64,000 nucleotides of DNA from Auricularia sp. M13 (lineage: Eukaryota > Basidiomycota > Agaricomycetes > Auriculariales > Auriculariaceae), in the NCBI GenBank assembly GCA_037042915.1, contig CM073199.1, forward strand, positions 3,658,001 to 3,722,000, in the 5' to 3' direction. The notes below the pieces were generated by a model that saw nothing but the letters and a program-made list of their open reading frames with translations, was not told the origin of the DNA and did not search any database. A program made the translations under genes and the position numbers. Shown here in pieces: positions 54,301 through 62,886 of this stretch; the first letter of the stretch is position 1, and each line of letters opens with the position of its first letter.

Positions 54301-56744
54301 GCAGGCGGAGTTGGGTCAGAACCGCCAGGCGGCGGAGGCGATCCTCCTCGCCAGCCGTCGCCGCCCGGAAAACCACCTCCCGGTGGTCCTCCTCCTCCTC
54401 CGTTCCCACCCGGTCCCTCTCCGCCGTTCCCGCCACCATGCCCATTTCCCGCTGGGTCAGGGCTCGATGGCGTTGGAGTAGGCGGCGTGTCACTGGGTCC
54501 GTTCGGCGGTCCAGCCGGCGGCTTCCCAGTTCCAGGAGGTCCGCGGCGAGCATCCCGCTCGCCGTGCGGTGCTCCAGTCGCAGGGGCGGACGAATCGAGC
54601 GCAGTTGGGGTTGATCTTCCCCAGCTTTGCTGATTTGCTCGCACCTGTGCGGGGTCCTTGGTGAGATTCATCGCAAGAGGAAATGGACGAGCAGTTCTTA
54701 CCTTATTTCTTGCTGACCGGCTGCTGACAGGGTACGCGAGATCGCCAGAGTCGGACGATTCACTTTGAAAGAAAGTGGAGCGAACTGGAGCGCCACCACT
54801 GAGTGCTCCGGGCAAGCCTCCAGCTTCCGAGTAATACCCACCCGGCGGCGCAGCTCTTGCTCGCGGCGTCTCTGGGTTGGCATTGTGCACAGTAATGCTG
54901 CGCACCATTCCTCCCTGTGGGAAAGGTACGTTCTTGCTCTGGGGGACAGGTGTAGTTTTTACTGACGCTTTCCCCCAGATCGGGATTCCCTGGCTGGATT
55001 GTGACTCGAGTACGTCCGTTTTCGCCTGCACAACACCGTGCTGTTGCTGCGCAGTCGAGGCGAGCGACGAGCTTGCCTTCGTCCGCCGCAGGATACCCGG
55101 CGTGACTGGCGCTGGGTCGGCTTGATACGACGGCAGCGGCGACGACGAGTCGGCGAAGGAGAACCGGACTGACTTAGGCGTGGAGGTCGCTGTGGGTCTC
55201 TCCAGCGGGTCCACGCCTTTGCCTTTTCCCGGGCGTCCAGTGCCGATGGGATCAGGTAACAGTCGAGTCTTGGGCGAGGGAGACGTACGAGCGGCCTCGC
55301 TGTACGTCTTCGGTTTCGGTGGTGCCTGCACTGGCTTGACTAAATGCGCAGGTACCTCGTTGTTCGCGAATTTAACCAGGGCGGTCGCAGCCAGCGGTTT
55401 CGACTGTGTAGCGCATTCATTCACATAGTTGAGCCACTGGCACAGTACCTCGACATGATGATCTGGGAAAATCCCGCTCATATATGCGAGCGCGGGATCC
55501 AGTCCTTCATCATGGTACTTGTTCAGCGCCGACTCGCTGAACCTGCGCAGCTTCTTTACATATGCGCTGACCGATGTCACAGGTTCCTCGCCAGGCAGCA
55601 ACGGCTGCGGTTCGGGCGTCGAGCGGGGGCTTGACGGCGCAGTGGCTGGTTCGCTGTTGAATGGACCAGTTGTAGCGCCACTTGTCGTCTCGCTCGGAGC
55701 GACGAGAGAAGGCACCGCGCTAGTCGCCCGAGACGATGGGCGACCGCTCGGACCCTCTTCTTTGTCGCTCTCGACGGCGGGTAGGTCCTGCACATGTTTA
55801 GGGTAAGTTTCTCCTTCTGTTACCCATGGCTCAATTCTGACCGAGTGATCCCCGCTGTTGTAGTGTGCGTACCACGGAGGGAAATCCTGCGGTCCCGAGA
55901 TGGTCGGCACGGGGATCACTTCGCTAGCTTGCTTCGGAGGTGAGCCTTTCTTGATTTTGGTAACCCATCCGTCGGCGTCGACAATGGTTCCTTCACCAAC
56001 TGTTCGCCAAGTCGGATTCGCGCCTGCGTCTCCCGACGTGCGCGTGCCGAACTTGACAGTTGGCTCAGCTGCCATCGCTGATGACTGTATTCTCGGCGGG
56101 CTCGTCCTTTCTGAACCCGGCGGGTCTGCTGTCGGCGGCTTTGGTGCAACTCCGGGATCTGCCGGAGTTGCAGCAGCAGGCAACTGGATCGCGCCGCCGC
56201 CAGTTACAACCGTTGCCGTTCCCTCTGGCGCAGCTGGCACTGGCCGGATTGGCCCGTGCGGCTGCGCCAGGGGTGACACGCGGGGTACTGACGGCGTTGT
56301 AGGCGCAGTATCTGGGTCGGCCATGCGGAACGATGCGTCCGCCGCCGAATCCGTCGATTTATCTGCTGCTAGCGGGAACTCGAAGTCCCCGATTAGTTTG
56401 CTGACATGAATGGACCCCGCTTTGCTCAGCGGGGTCAACGGCGACATGGGTGCGGTGCGCGACGCAGCAGGTGTCGCGGGCGCAGAGTCGCCGGCGTTCG
56501 ATGCTCCAGCTGGTTTGGCTGGGGTCATCAGACCTTCCCAGGACTCCCGTCTCGCCGGGGAGTCCGCATCCAGCATGGCGAACACGCGGCGCGCTGGAAT
56601 GCGCGGCGTTGCCAGCCGAGCAATCGTGTCACGCAACTCGCGGACACGATTGTGCAAAGGGGTCGGTCCTCCCGGGAGCGACCCGGGGGCGCGAGTGTCT
56701 TCGTCACTCGCGTACGAACGTCTTCCAGAACGGGTCTTGACCAT
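48324..56744 (-). CDS. Gypsy gag-pol polyprotein, single open frame, 2806 residues
   Basis: Domain order with rough residue positions: a long Pro/Ser/Gly-rich N-terminal extension (1-840); gag core (845-1010, DVYDQWCYEVDLWKRLNG); zinc knuckle (about 1130, CFICKSEGHFSRNCP); aspartic protease (about 1480, VLIDSGSLADFM); reverse transcriptase with YLDDIIIYS (about 1800); RNase H (about 1950); integrase with HHCC zinc finger (2370-2415) and core (2440-2535, VGIDFVGPLP, AYHPETDGSTERAN); and a C-terminal chromodomain-like segment (about 2740-2785, EWTVSEITNHYGKGQELVFE). The last marks it as a chromovirus. Gag and pol share one frame. Typical chromovirus polyproteins are around 1500 residues, so the N-terminal extension is exceptional. 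The frame looks whole. Confidence 0.93.
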   Translation of the reverse strand: MVKTRSGRRSYASDEDTRAPGSLPGGPTPLHNRVRELRDTIARLATPRIPARRVFAMLDADSPARRESWEGLMTPAKPAGASNAGDSAPATPAASRTAPMSPLTPLSKAGSIHVSKLIGDFEFPLAADKSTDSAADASFRMADPDTAPTTPSVPRVSPLAQPHGPIRPVPAAPEGTATVVTGGGAIQLPAAATPADPGVAPKPPTADPPGSERTSPPRIQSSAMAAEPTVKFGTRTSGDAGANPTWRTVGEGTIVDADGWVTKIKKGSPPKQASEVIPVPTISGPQDFPPWYAHYNSGDHSVRIEPWVTEGETYPKHVQDLPAVESDKEEGPSGRPSSRATSAVPSLVAPSETTSGATTGPFNSEPATAPSSPRSTPEPQPLLPGEEPVTSVSAYVKKLRRFSESALNKYHDEGLDPALAYMSGIFPDHHVEVLCQWLNYVNECATQSKPLAATALVKFANNEVPAHLVKPVQAPPKPKTYSEAARTSPSPKTRLLPDPIGTGRPGKGKGVDPLERPTATSTPKSVRFSFADSSSPLPSYQADPAPVTPGILRRTKASSSLASTAQQQHGVVQAKTDVLESQSSQGIPIWGKASVKTTPVPQSKNVPFPQGGMVRSITVHNANPETPRARAAPPGGYYSEAGGLPGALSGGAPVRSTFFQSESSDSGDLAYPVSSRSARNKVRTARPFPLAMNLTKDPAQVRANQQSWGRSTPTALDSSAPATGAPHGERDARRGPPGTGKPPAGPPNGPSDTPPTPTPSSPDPAGNGHGGGNGGEGPGGNGGGGGPPGGGFPGGDGWRGGSPPPPGGSDPTPPAGGEPGDGDPGDDSGSESDDNEDDLRARRKLVSQMKIKQPCVYDGRADVDVYDQWCYEVDLWKRLNGVRTKWAIPMMSSFLSEKALRWFMSNIVLSEEKWTMRKFFNELFDHCFPSDFKLMLRKRFAQSTQGQRDVREFARDIQVLARRFPDIGERQLIQVLWEGVHSYMRSKWFDYGFNIDESPFDQLVTAAEQFEKGERARAGVDRHMHTSDRVHGRTASSSASNWRQRVQNASLTVGRPTSRPKTWIRSNAVGFQSSRGRGGFRGSNGRGGARGGPTTGPPRSRDGQFVRREALSAEEKARLQAEGKCFICKSEGHFSRNCPTRMQARRPAILHSSAARVSKPFAPKIKAIRAHRVELQDEIPYDEREYSDENALQLAGMRLMIDHPESEHELAYAKPYIVEEVLIGKFKNYFGNLTSLDGTVKMHVDRRFTVNYDEENNSFVVNDWGTGDAYEVYRDDFLAGDLRVSAIVRRHVERHAGYDGPTIASLRGLSIPNERNPDYSPDHAVVFLNGEFRLMSNEQAHQLGVDNQRYVIMRSRGQTFVRDLETRLDYHVTPEIAAAGINIPAVLHRAELHSTVEPVSTAPVTSSTQADHFSRSGIACQAITVSSSRPVGAGRAGSSGMRKPVPSEPLERTAMRFRSVSRMVPRPVVVEAHVQGRVVRVLIDSGSLADFMSTTLVDQLKLKVKALERPIPVQLAVKGSRSKINVEVSAQFKYQDIDCEKRFDVANLDNYDLILGTPFMWQHSVAIGLNPTRVVIGSAKPEPIQGSEAFSLSAAAAIINEERLETLRQQMKKEAEDLCKDAWLTELPPLHAINHTIPLIDEKKIYPWRPSRCPEAMRSLWTEKKNAYLATGRWRLASGTSCTPLLIIPKPPKGDGVLRMRTVVDKRAQNENTLKIATPLPDIDTILRSVVRRPWRSLIDGKDAYEQIRVVPEHVSRTLFNTPDGTMESLVLQIGDCNDSATYQMLMNHIFSEHLGVWMDVYLDDIIIYSYTLEEHIEHIRTVFKILRENKFYLSADKMQLFASEINILGHIIDEHGIRMDPHKVDSVANWKVPTSRALLQSFLGAVGFLVPDCAGIRIPMGGLTPLTGVNRPWRWGATEQRAFDEIRKIVAEHRDQHRVAINYEKDAPWINLVTDACLTGGSGYISQGDDLATAKVCAFWSGKFNPAQQNYPVHELELLAIVESLKRFRGMLHGARFRICTDHKALQYFMSQRSLSSRQSRWLDVLNEFDFEVMYIPGETNKFADALSRLYSEDKAGTVRASSELIYEENDDDDKPALQSNAVGLTWRACASRWLSAPVLTGREALASFAASVQRQNSPDRRNKGDTEGQHQTTGRNKGDTNADAPLNDAVRRSARLGAKTGPPAWASLIQGRRGPRYKKNDGAPANADTPDAASNEVTPEVVTTGEPANADPPQLLEPVQPSGGRDHDEEEEGEEGARSPANVSPSRASGDVIGQDAGTAELLLDYRLADIASVLKAAEPQLDIPAIFEPEYQNDKFFKMITENPHDYRNFRIKNGIVQMITDEESLIGVPDCLHQGRSVREIIISQAHSILAHLSASKTLQYVRTVFWWRDMRRDIEAFCRSCSVCALNRANSQQPLGKLKTLPVPSRPWQSVGIDFVGPLPDSFTRLGRFDMICVIIDHLTSMVHIVPTQSTYKATDVAELVFEHVYKLHGLPERIVSDRDSLFTSIFWRSLHDLIGVDLRMSSAYHPETDGSTERANHTLVQMLRTCALANPTDWAKRLPAIEFAMNSAVSETTGFSPFFLNYGALPRALKWSASSPYPGVIKFAHMMKDAIMQAHDCIIDARVRQTRQANKHRRMTPFGEGDWVYLATKNLSLPKGASRKLAPKYIGPYKITWAIVRDTTFELDLPQELRARGIHNAFHASLLRPHVINDDIRFPGRQLGHLPGFGPSPDEWTVSEITNHYGKGQELVFEVKWNTGQTSWERIREVKHLAALEAYLQAMGVEKPRNLPVGTAVPPNDTRE

Positions 56745-56759
56745 TTTTAATGAGTTTTT

Positions 56760-56945
56760 ATTTGTTTTCGAATTCGAGTTGAGATTTGAAACTGAGATTT
56801 GAGGCTGAGACAGATTTAGAGAAGAAACCGAGATTTGATTTGAGATTTAAGAGAGACTTGAGAGGTTGAGAGTTGAGATTTGAGGGAGTTGAGAGTGATG
56901 GTGAGAGTGAAGTGAGTTGTTTGAGGTTGAGGTTGAGATTTGCTG
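56760..56945 (-). repeat. Purine/pyrimidine-skewed repeats in the gypsy leader
   Basis: The plus strand is a run of degenerate gagatttgag and gagttgag units (pyrimidine-rich on the element strand), between the 5' LTR and the gag start. It is non-coding and of low complexity. Confidence 0.7.
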
Positions 56946-57024
56946 AGAGAGTTTCTGCATGCAGTGTGATCAGTACTGTATGCAAGGGTCATAAATGCAA
57001 AACAGAGAAGTTTCATTCAAAAAA

Positions 57025-57780
57025 TGTAAGGCCAAGCGGCCATGAGTGAATAGTGAAAGTCAATAGAATCATTACTCACCGATGGTTTTGGGCCTTTAGA
57101 CAAAGTCTTGAGAGCTGCTTGGGCCTTTCTCACTCAGGGATGAATGGGAATTGCCTCTGTTAAGCAGACTGAGGAGCTCAGAGTCCTAGAATACAGATAT
57201 TTATACTAAAAATACAGGTAGAGTCATGGATTTTGCTCTGACTCGGGCTCCACAATTATCCCGGTCATTCTATGACTCGGGATAGCTCCTGCCGGGCGTA
57301 CTCGTCATATCCCGCACTCTAACGAGGCGGGATAGTCGGTACCGTCGGCAGGAGACTGACTGCGGCGGCGCGCTATCCCGCCGCCGGGGTATACGCGCCG
57401 CTACGGCATCCTCGACTCCTCGGTCCCGAGCTATCCGCAGCTCAAAGGACGCGCGTCCCGTTTCCGAACGCAGACGCGTGTCCTCGGCCGGCTCGAGATC
57501 CGGAGTTGGTTTTTCGGGTTGAGACTGTACAATCGAGCAGATGCGACGGCATTGGGATAAGTCGCGAACTACCCATACCAAAGGATTATTGGTCCAGTGG
57601 TTAAGTTGCCCGATTGTTGTAACCATGTCATTAGTTCGATTCTGAGCTGGGGTAATGTTTTATTGCAAATCCGAACAAGTCTTGTTACAATCTCAAATGC
57701 CGCGCAAGTCTATCCTAGTTCCCGGGTAAGCAAGAACTGGATAACTATCAGTCAGCGGCAAGGAGAGAGCGGGCGTTACA
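57025..57780 (-). repeat. 5' LTR of the gypsy element
   Basis: 756 bp, the promoter-side LTR for the minus-strand element, followed on the plus strand by the target duplication TCTCC at 57781-57785. Two apparent differences from the other LTR. The bases just inside it (rc TTTTTTGAATGAAAC) are not a tRNA-complementary primer site that I recognise. Confidence 0.95.
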
Positions 57781-58995
57781 TCTCCAGCGTACTGGAAACC
57801 CATCACCTTGATGGTGGCCTCCGATGCTGCGGTCAACCTTTTTCTTGCGCGTCTTCATCGCACATATGGACGTCCTTTTGTACTTGCTGTTCTCATAAAA
57901 ACCGATTGGAGCAATCTGGAACGAGCTTTTCCGGCGATACGGCCGCATCTGCATCATATTTCCAAGATGGATTTGCGGGTTCACATGTCCCAATCGAGCA
58001 GTCTACTTGATCACCTGCGCTCTCCCACTCCCCTGCTTCGATATTTCTATTTTGGCGCCATCCTGACCCAATTCGACCACGCGCTCCCGCCATTTCCTCC
58101 CGACCTTTTCGGCGGGCACGCCCCAAGCCTTGGGGCCGTCAGCTTCTGCAACGTGATACTTCCCGAAGAGTCTCCGGTTCGCGCTTTTCGAACAGTATGG
58201 GGTGTTGGGCTCGCCTACTATTCAAATCCTCAGACCATCGTTCCGAACGTATTTCCACACTTTCCCACTCTGGGCGAGATTCGGATAAAGGGAGAATTCA
58301 GCTTGCTTCGCCCCGTATTTCTGCAGCACACGTCCTGGTCTGCAGTTGGCATAGTACGGTTCGATTTGGTTAGCACCGCTCGCCGTGTCCAGATGGACCT
58401 ATCTCCCCTATCCCGCATCCCGTTCGTCGAGATCAAGTTCCCGTCGTATCTGCAGATTCAACCTCTCCTCTCTCACATACGCGGCTGCGCTCACGCCGTG
58501 TTCAATAATCGCGACGCCAAAACGTTCTCGTTTGATCTGGCCGACATGGACGGCACAGTGGGTCGGTCCATGCTGTTGTCAAAGGATTGGCTCGAAGACC
58601 GAGACTCGTTTCAATACGAGCTCTTCGCGGTGCCAGATATCGGCCATCGCATCGTCTATATCGCCCTGGACTGCTCTCTATGGGACACAGTCGTGAACGT
58701 TCTCCCCGAGCTGTCTTGTCTCGCCACGGTGCACGTGGTCTTCTCCGAGCAGATCCCCCTCCACGCGGTGTTTGAGTGCCCTGCGCTCAGAAAAATTATC
58801 TTCCAATCGAGCGTCGGACGATACAGGAAGCTCCCAGAGCATATGTTCGTGGAATTCGCCTCCGCCTGTTTTCGCAGCGTCTGCTTCCCGATCATGATTG
58901 ACCTCAGGAATATCCTGCTCGACTTCAGTGCCACCAACATAACCAGGCTGGACGAATTCGACCGAGTCTTCTCTCTGATCAGAAATCGGAAATGA
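57781..58995 (+). pseudogene. F-box family C gene (C1), 3' part
   Basis: It resumes exactly where 45620 breaks off: AYWKPITLMVASDAAVNLFL completes the F-box. It is then open for about 400 codons of LRR-like sequence (LFGGHAPSLGAVSF, PHFPTLGEIRIKG, CPALRKIIFQSS). The gene was 446 residues and single-exon before the insertion. It shares the GGxAPxL and HFPxL landmarks with family A but has its own F-box (SRRWREIALDS). An internal Met at 57808 could start an F-box-less product, but its promoter would have to come from the LTR side. Confidence 0.88.
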
Positions 58996-59542
58996 GGCGC
59001 ACCGTGGCTTTCGTATGTCTGCGATCTCTGGCTTGTGATTCAGTCTACACCGCTCACTTCTTTCCAGGGTTTTTTCTTCCTAAGAAAAGAAGATGCAGCG
59101 ACATGAGGAACGAGTCGGGGGGTCCTGATCAAGGCAGAGGTACAGTTATCAGCGCCCTGTAATATGATGCGTACCGCGCTGCAGGCCAACAAGAGAGCCC
59201 GAACCAGATTGCAAGCCGGCGAATCAATTGAACATCATGACAGCACAGTTCATTTCATCCATGTGACAAGGGCAGCGCACGCAGTCAATTGACTAGTCAT
59301 AGGTTATAGCTGTGGATATCAGTGCGCTCGACTTCCCACAGAGTGTTTGGAGCGTGAATGACCGCGCCAAACCATGCAGAACTCGAGATATGGATATGAG
59401 GTATGAAAGTCACGGTCAGAGTCAATCTAGAAGCCATGACTCAGCGCGCCCGTCCAAGAATCGCCTAATAGTACTCTACCTAAAAAAACAGGGGATGGTT
59501 AAGCAAGCATAAATCGTATATGTAGAAGAGGCTAGACCCACG
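58996..59542. other. Intergenic, no gene seen
   Basis: About 550 nt after F-box C1; no coding or repeat signal was found. Confidence 0.4.
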
Positions 59543-60725
59543 TCACCCCCAAATACTCGTGTAACAGTCCTTCGCTCCAATCGATATCTGCCAGCCGTCT
59601 CCACCCTTCGATTGCGACTCTTCCAACGCAAAGAGGCGTGCAGCCCAGACACAATACGGAATCTCCGGATGGTACTGTCTCTCGTCGATGAACGCCTTAG
59701 CGCTCGCGATGCCCAACCTGCGCAGGTGGCCATACAAGATGACGCCAGCTGACTTTTGAGCTCGAGTACGTATAAGTCGCTGTTGCACAGGGGGGGTGTG
59801 CGGGGATCGCGTCTATGAATGAAGAATGCCTCGAAGAACGGCGATACGGACTGAGGGCCGAGGCCGAGACATTTTACGAGCTTATTGATGAACTTGTCCG
59901 AAGTATCCAGGGGCTGCAGATGTATAGCCATTTCGACAGCGGAGGAACCGGGGTGGAGTATCTCGCGCAGGACGTCGGGAAGGAACGGTCCGGACTGGGA
60001 GACGACGGCGGCGATGGCTGCCTCAGTAGCGTACGACGCCTGGATCTCTGGCTTCAGTTTCTTGAAGTCGTCACGCAGCGTCAGGCTGATGAAACTCAGA
60101 GATGAGAACGTGTAAGAAGGACTACGATACGCACCATTTTAGGATGGGATGTCAGCAACGGTCCACGGACGCAGGAACCATCGGTTATGCAGAATGACAC
60201 GGCGGCGCCAGACATCTGAACCGTGAACACGCGATTCGTAAGTATGTATCGAGGTGCTCTGCCACTGGCAGTTGTCTCGACAAGCGACCATGGTAAGGGG
60301 TCAGAGTCCAGAAGATCGAATTCATTCAGCTGGTCGGTGAGAGCAGCCGCCACGCCGTGGTCATCGAAGCGGTAGGTGATGCCGTCCGACGACGTATAAT
60401 GAAACTGCTCCGCGACAGCCATGCGGAATAGCAAAATGAAGAACAGCAAGAAGGAGCTCCCGCTGCCCGACTGGCCGATGTAGACCACGCCAAAACTGCC
60501 CGCGGCGCGCGAAGAGACGATGGCAGTGTACGACTCGACCATGTCGTGGCGCAGGCGCATCCATCCAGAAGTCTGTTTCAGAAATTGCATTTCCCAGCAA
60601 ATGCCGTCTTGCTCAATGTGGAGAGCGCCTGAGTTGCTTGCAGCCTGTAATCTCGCGGCGCCAGCATTGCTGGTGAATGGCCTGCCAGCTGCGGCTTGCA
60701 GGCCGCTTATCAAATAATTCGACAT
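59543..60725 (-). pseudogene. P-loop NTPase-like gene, decayed
   Basis: From Met 60725 a frame of about 195 residues (DGICWEMQFLKQTSGWMRLR; VVYIGQSGSGSSFLLFFILL; YRFDDHGVAAAL) recalls the NTPase region of fungal Crinkler/RHS-type proteins, which have a GxxGxGKS loop followed by a hydrophobic helix; this is from memory. Downstream pieces continue the theme (TLRDDFKKLKPEIQASYATE, EMAIHLQPLDTSDKFINKLV, and finally HLRRLGIASAKAFIDERQYH ending KDCYTSIWG). The pieces do not connect cleanly, so the gene appears broken. The family assignment is tentative. Confidence 0.4.
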
Positions 60726-60980
60726 AAGGGGCGGGTACTCGCGCGTCCGTCATGGAACGAGCCAGATGACAGTCGGAAGGTAAGTCGATAGAAGCGGGCG
60801 GAGCTGGCAAAGTCCGGCCTCGGAGTGAGTCCGCAACGATCCATGTTCCTATTTCCAGATCAGTATCTTGCTACCGACCGATATCGACCAGGGAGATTAT
60901 CGGCAAGCACATTGCGTGACAAAGACACATGCCTGGGCTGACAGCCATGTCGTTCCCATACCCAAGTTCAGAAAACAATA

Positions 60981-61103
60981 GGGGGTTTCACGGTAGCGTT
61001 TTAGGACCGTTTCTACGCCGTTTTTGTTCCATTTCTTGAATCATTTCTGGATCGTTTTGGCGCAGAAATGACATCAAAAACGGACAGCTACTGTGAAACC
61101 CCC
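60981..61103. repeat. Inverted repeat pair near the left end of the Harbinger element
   Basis: GGGGGTTTCACGGTAGC (60981-60997) faces GCTACTGTGAAACCCCC (61087-61103), 17 bp with one mismatch. The left copy is preceded by ATA. It is either a small MITE or the left terminus of the Harbinger element with an internal inverted copy; the matching right terminus would lie beyond 64000. The ends resemble those of the palindromic element at 10367. Confidence 0.6.
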
Positions 61104-61338
61104 CCAGCAAGTTCTGTTTTGATTTCATTTCTGGAGCCTGCAGACTCGCTGCCGGGCTCGGCACGCGCTTTATGTCATCTTTCCGCTGCCAGCAAACCAG
61201 AGCTTTGAGCCCGAGCCCGAAGGAACAGGTCCCTTATACACGCCGATGGCTGCACTCACCACCCGGCTTCCTATATGAGCGCAACCCGCCTGCGGGAAAC
61301 TTCTGGTCCCACAAGCGTTCCGCCCACCGTGTGGCCTC

Positions 61339-62807
61339 ATGCCATCACTTTCTCATCGTGAACGCGTTGTCCGGGACATCCTCAACGACGCTTTCGAGTG
61401 CCATGAGCAATATCTGCGCTCCGTAGAGGATACCTCGTCCCCGCTTCGACGACTATGCCAGCTTGACAGCGATACAGACTCGTCGGACAACAGCTCTCAG
61501 AACTCGACTGATTCGTTGTCTCTTCGCCGTTCAAATTCAGATGACGAGGACAACAGCTACCTCAGCAACATGGAGGCGACTGAGGAGGCTCTAGCTATCC
61601 TTTCTGCTGTTCGTGTTCTCCAGCCGAGCGCAGGCGTGGCAAAGGCACCCCAGCTGCCGCTTATCCTTCATGACTTCTACTACAACGATGCGACACGCTT
61701 CCAGCACAACTTGCGCTGCTCGCCAGCCATCTTCGATGAGATCGTTCGGGTGCTGGAGCCTGATCCAGTCTTTATGAACAACTCGAACCAGCCCCAGATG
61801 CCCGCTCGCTGGCAGATTGCTATCACACTCTATCGCTTTGGGCACTTCGGGAATGCTGTGTCAGTGGAAGGAGTGGCACAGTGGGCTGGTGTCTCAGCCG
61901 GGATGGTCTATAAGGCCACACAGCGCGTCATGCTTGCCCTCCTTGGCCGCCACGATGACTACATCCGTTGGCCAACAGCCGAGGAGAAGGAGGAGGCCAA
62001 AGACTGGGTCCAGTCGGCATCGTGCCGCGCATGGAGAGATGGGTTCTGTATGGTCGACGGGACCTTAGTACGGCTATATGAGAAGCCGGGATGGCACGGT
62101 GAAGCGTACTTCTGCCGCAAGAGTAGCTACGCCCTGAATATACAGGTATTTTTTCCCTACATGGGGTACCTGTACTAAATTGTCCGTAGATAGTGAATTT
62201 GCCCAATAGGATCATCATCGACTACGTTCTGGGCCACTGTGGCAGCGCACACGACTCCACTTGCTTTGCTGACAGCCGTGTTGCAAACGAGCACAACACT
62301 CTGCTCCCAGACGGAGAGTGGATCTGGGCAGACTCGGCATATGCTACTCAAGTCTGGTGTGTTGTCCCTTACAAAGGCAACGCTGCCAAAGTCCAGGAGA
62401 ACCGCACCTTCAACTTCCATCTCTCAAGCGTATGCCTGCAATTCTAGCCTAGATTTATCTTAACCCTCAAATAGATTCGAGTACGGAGTGAACATACGAT
62501 GGGCCTCTTGAAGGGGCGGTTTTCCTCACTGAGAGATCTTCGACAGCAAATCAACAACGAGCGCGCGCACCGCATGGCGCTGGCCTGGATACGGTGCTGC
62601 CTCATACTGCACAACATGATTCAGATCACCTCCGGCGGCAGTGAGGACGAGGACTTTGTAGCAGAAATGCTGAGACTTGGTGCCGATAACGACGGAGAAG
62701 GCGAGGACCTCGTTGGTGAGGACATACCGATGCAGATTGCACGACTCTCAGCGGGACAACGGAAGCGCGAGGAGCTCAAGGCCGCACTCTTTCGCAGTCT
62801 AGGATGA
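61339..62807 (+). CDS. PIF/Harbinger transposase
   Basis: Exons 61339-62145, 62190-62429 and 62475-62807 (introns 44 and 45 nt) join in frame to 459 residues. An acidic Ser/Asp-rich N-terminus leads into a helix-turn-helix region (ITLYRFGHFGNAVSVEGVAQ, then WAGVSAGMVYKATQRV). The nuclease fold supplies acidic residues in FCMVDGTLVRLYEKPGW, in GHCGSAHDSTCFADS and DGEWIWADSAYA, and in SEHTMGLLKGRFSSLRDLR, matching the spaced D-D-E layout of this superfamily (IS5-related). It excises and reinserts the element, classically at TWA targets. The Met at 61339 is the first in the open frame. No damage was seen. Confidence 0.88.
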
Positions 62808-62886
62808 TGATTAATGAGTGTGTATCTACTCGGTTGCGTTAATTAGGATGTTTTCTAGTCTATATACCCATCGCCGATCGTCAGCG

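Larger units (their letters stand above)
45621..57780 (-). mobile_element. Ty3/gypsy chromovirus, 12.16 kb, in F-box gene C1; looks whole
   Basis: Two 756-bp LTRs (TGTAAC...TTACA on the element's strand) differ at only two positions by eye. A 5-bp target duplication TCTCC flanks the element. Inside, read on the minus strand, are a 280-nt leader, one gag-pol frame of 2806 codons, and extra open sequence between pol and the 3' LTR. The near-identical LTRs and the uninterrupted gag-pol indicate a very young insertion. At 12.16 kb it is large for a gypsy element. It lies antisense to the F-box gene it splits. Confidence 0.95.

Noticed and set aside
53121-56409. Several plus-strand frames of 100-170 codons opposite gypsy gag
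   Set aside because: Shadows of the 2806-codon minus-strand frame, favoured by its high GC and Pro/Gly-rich composition.
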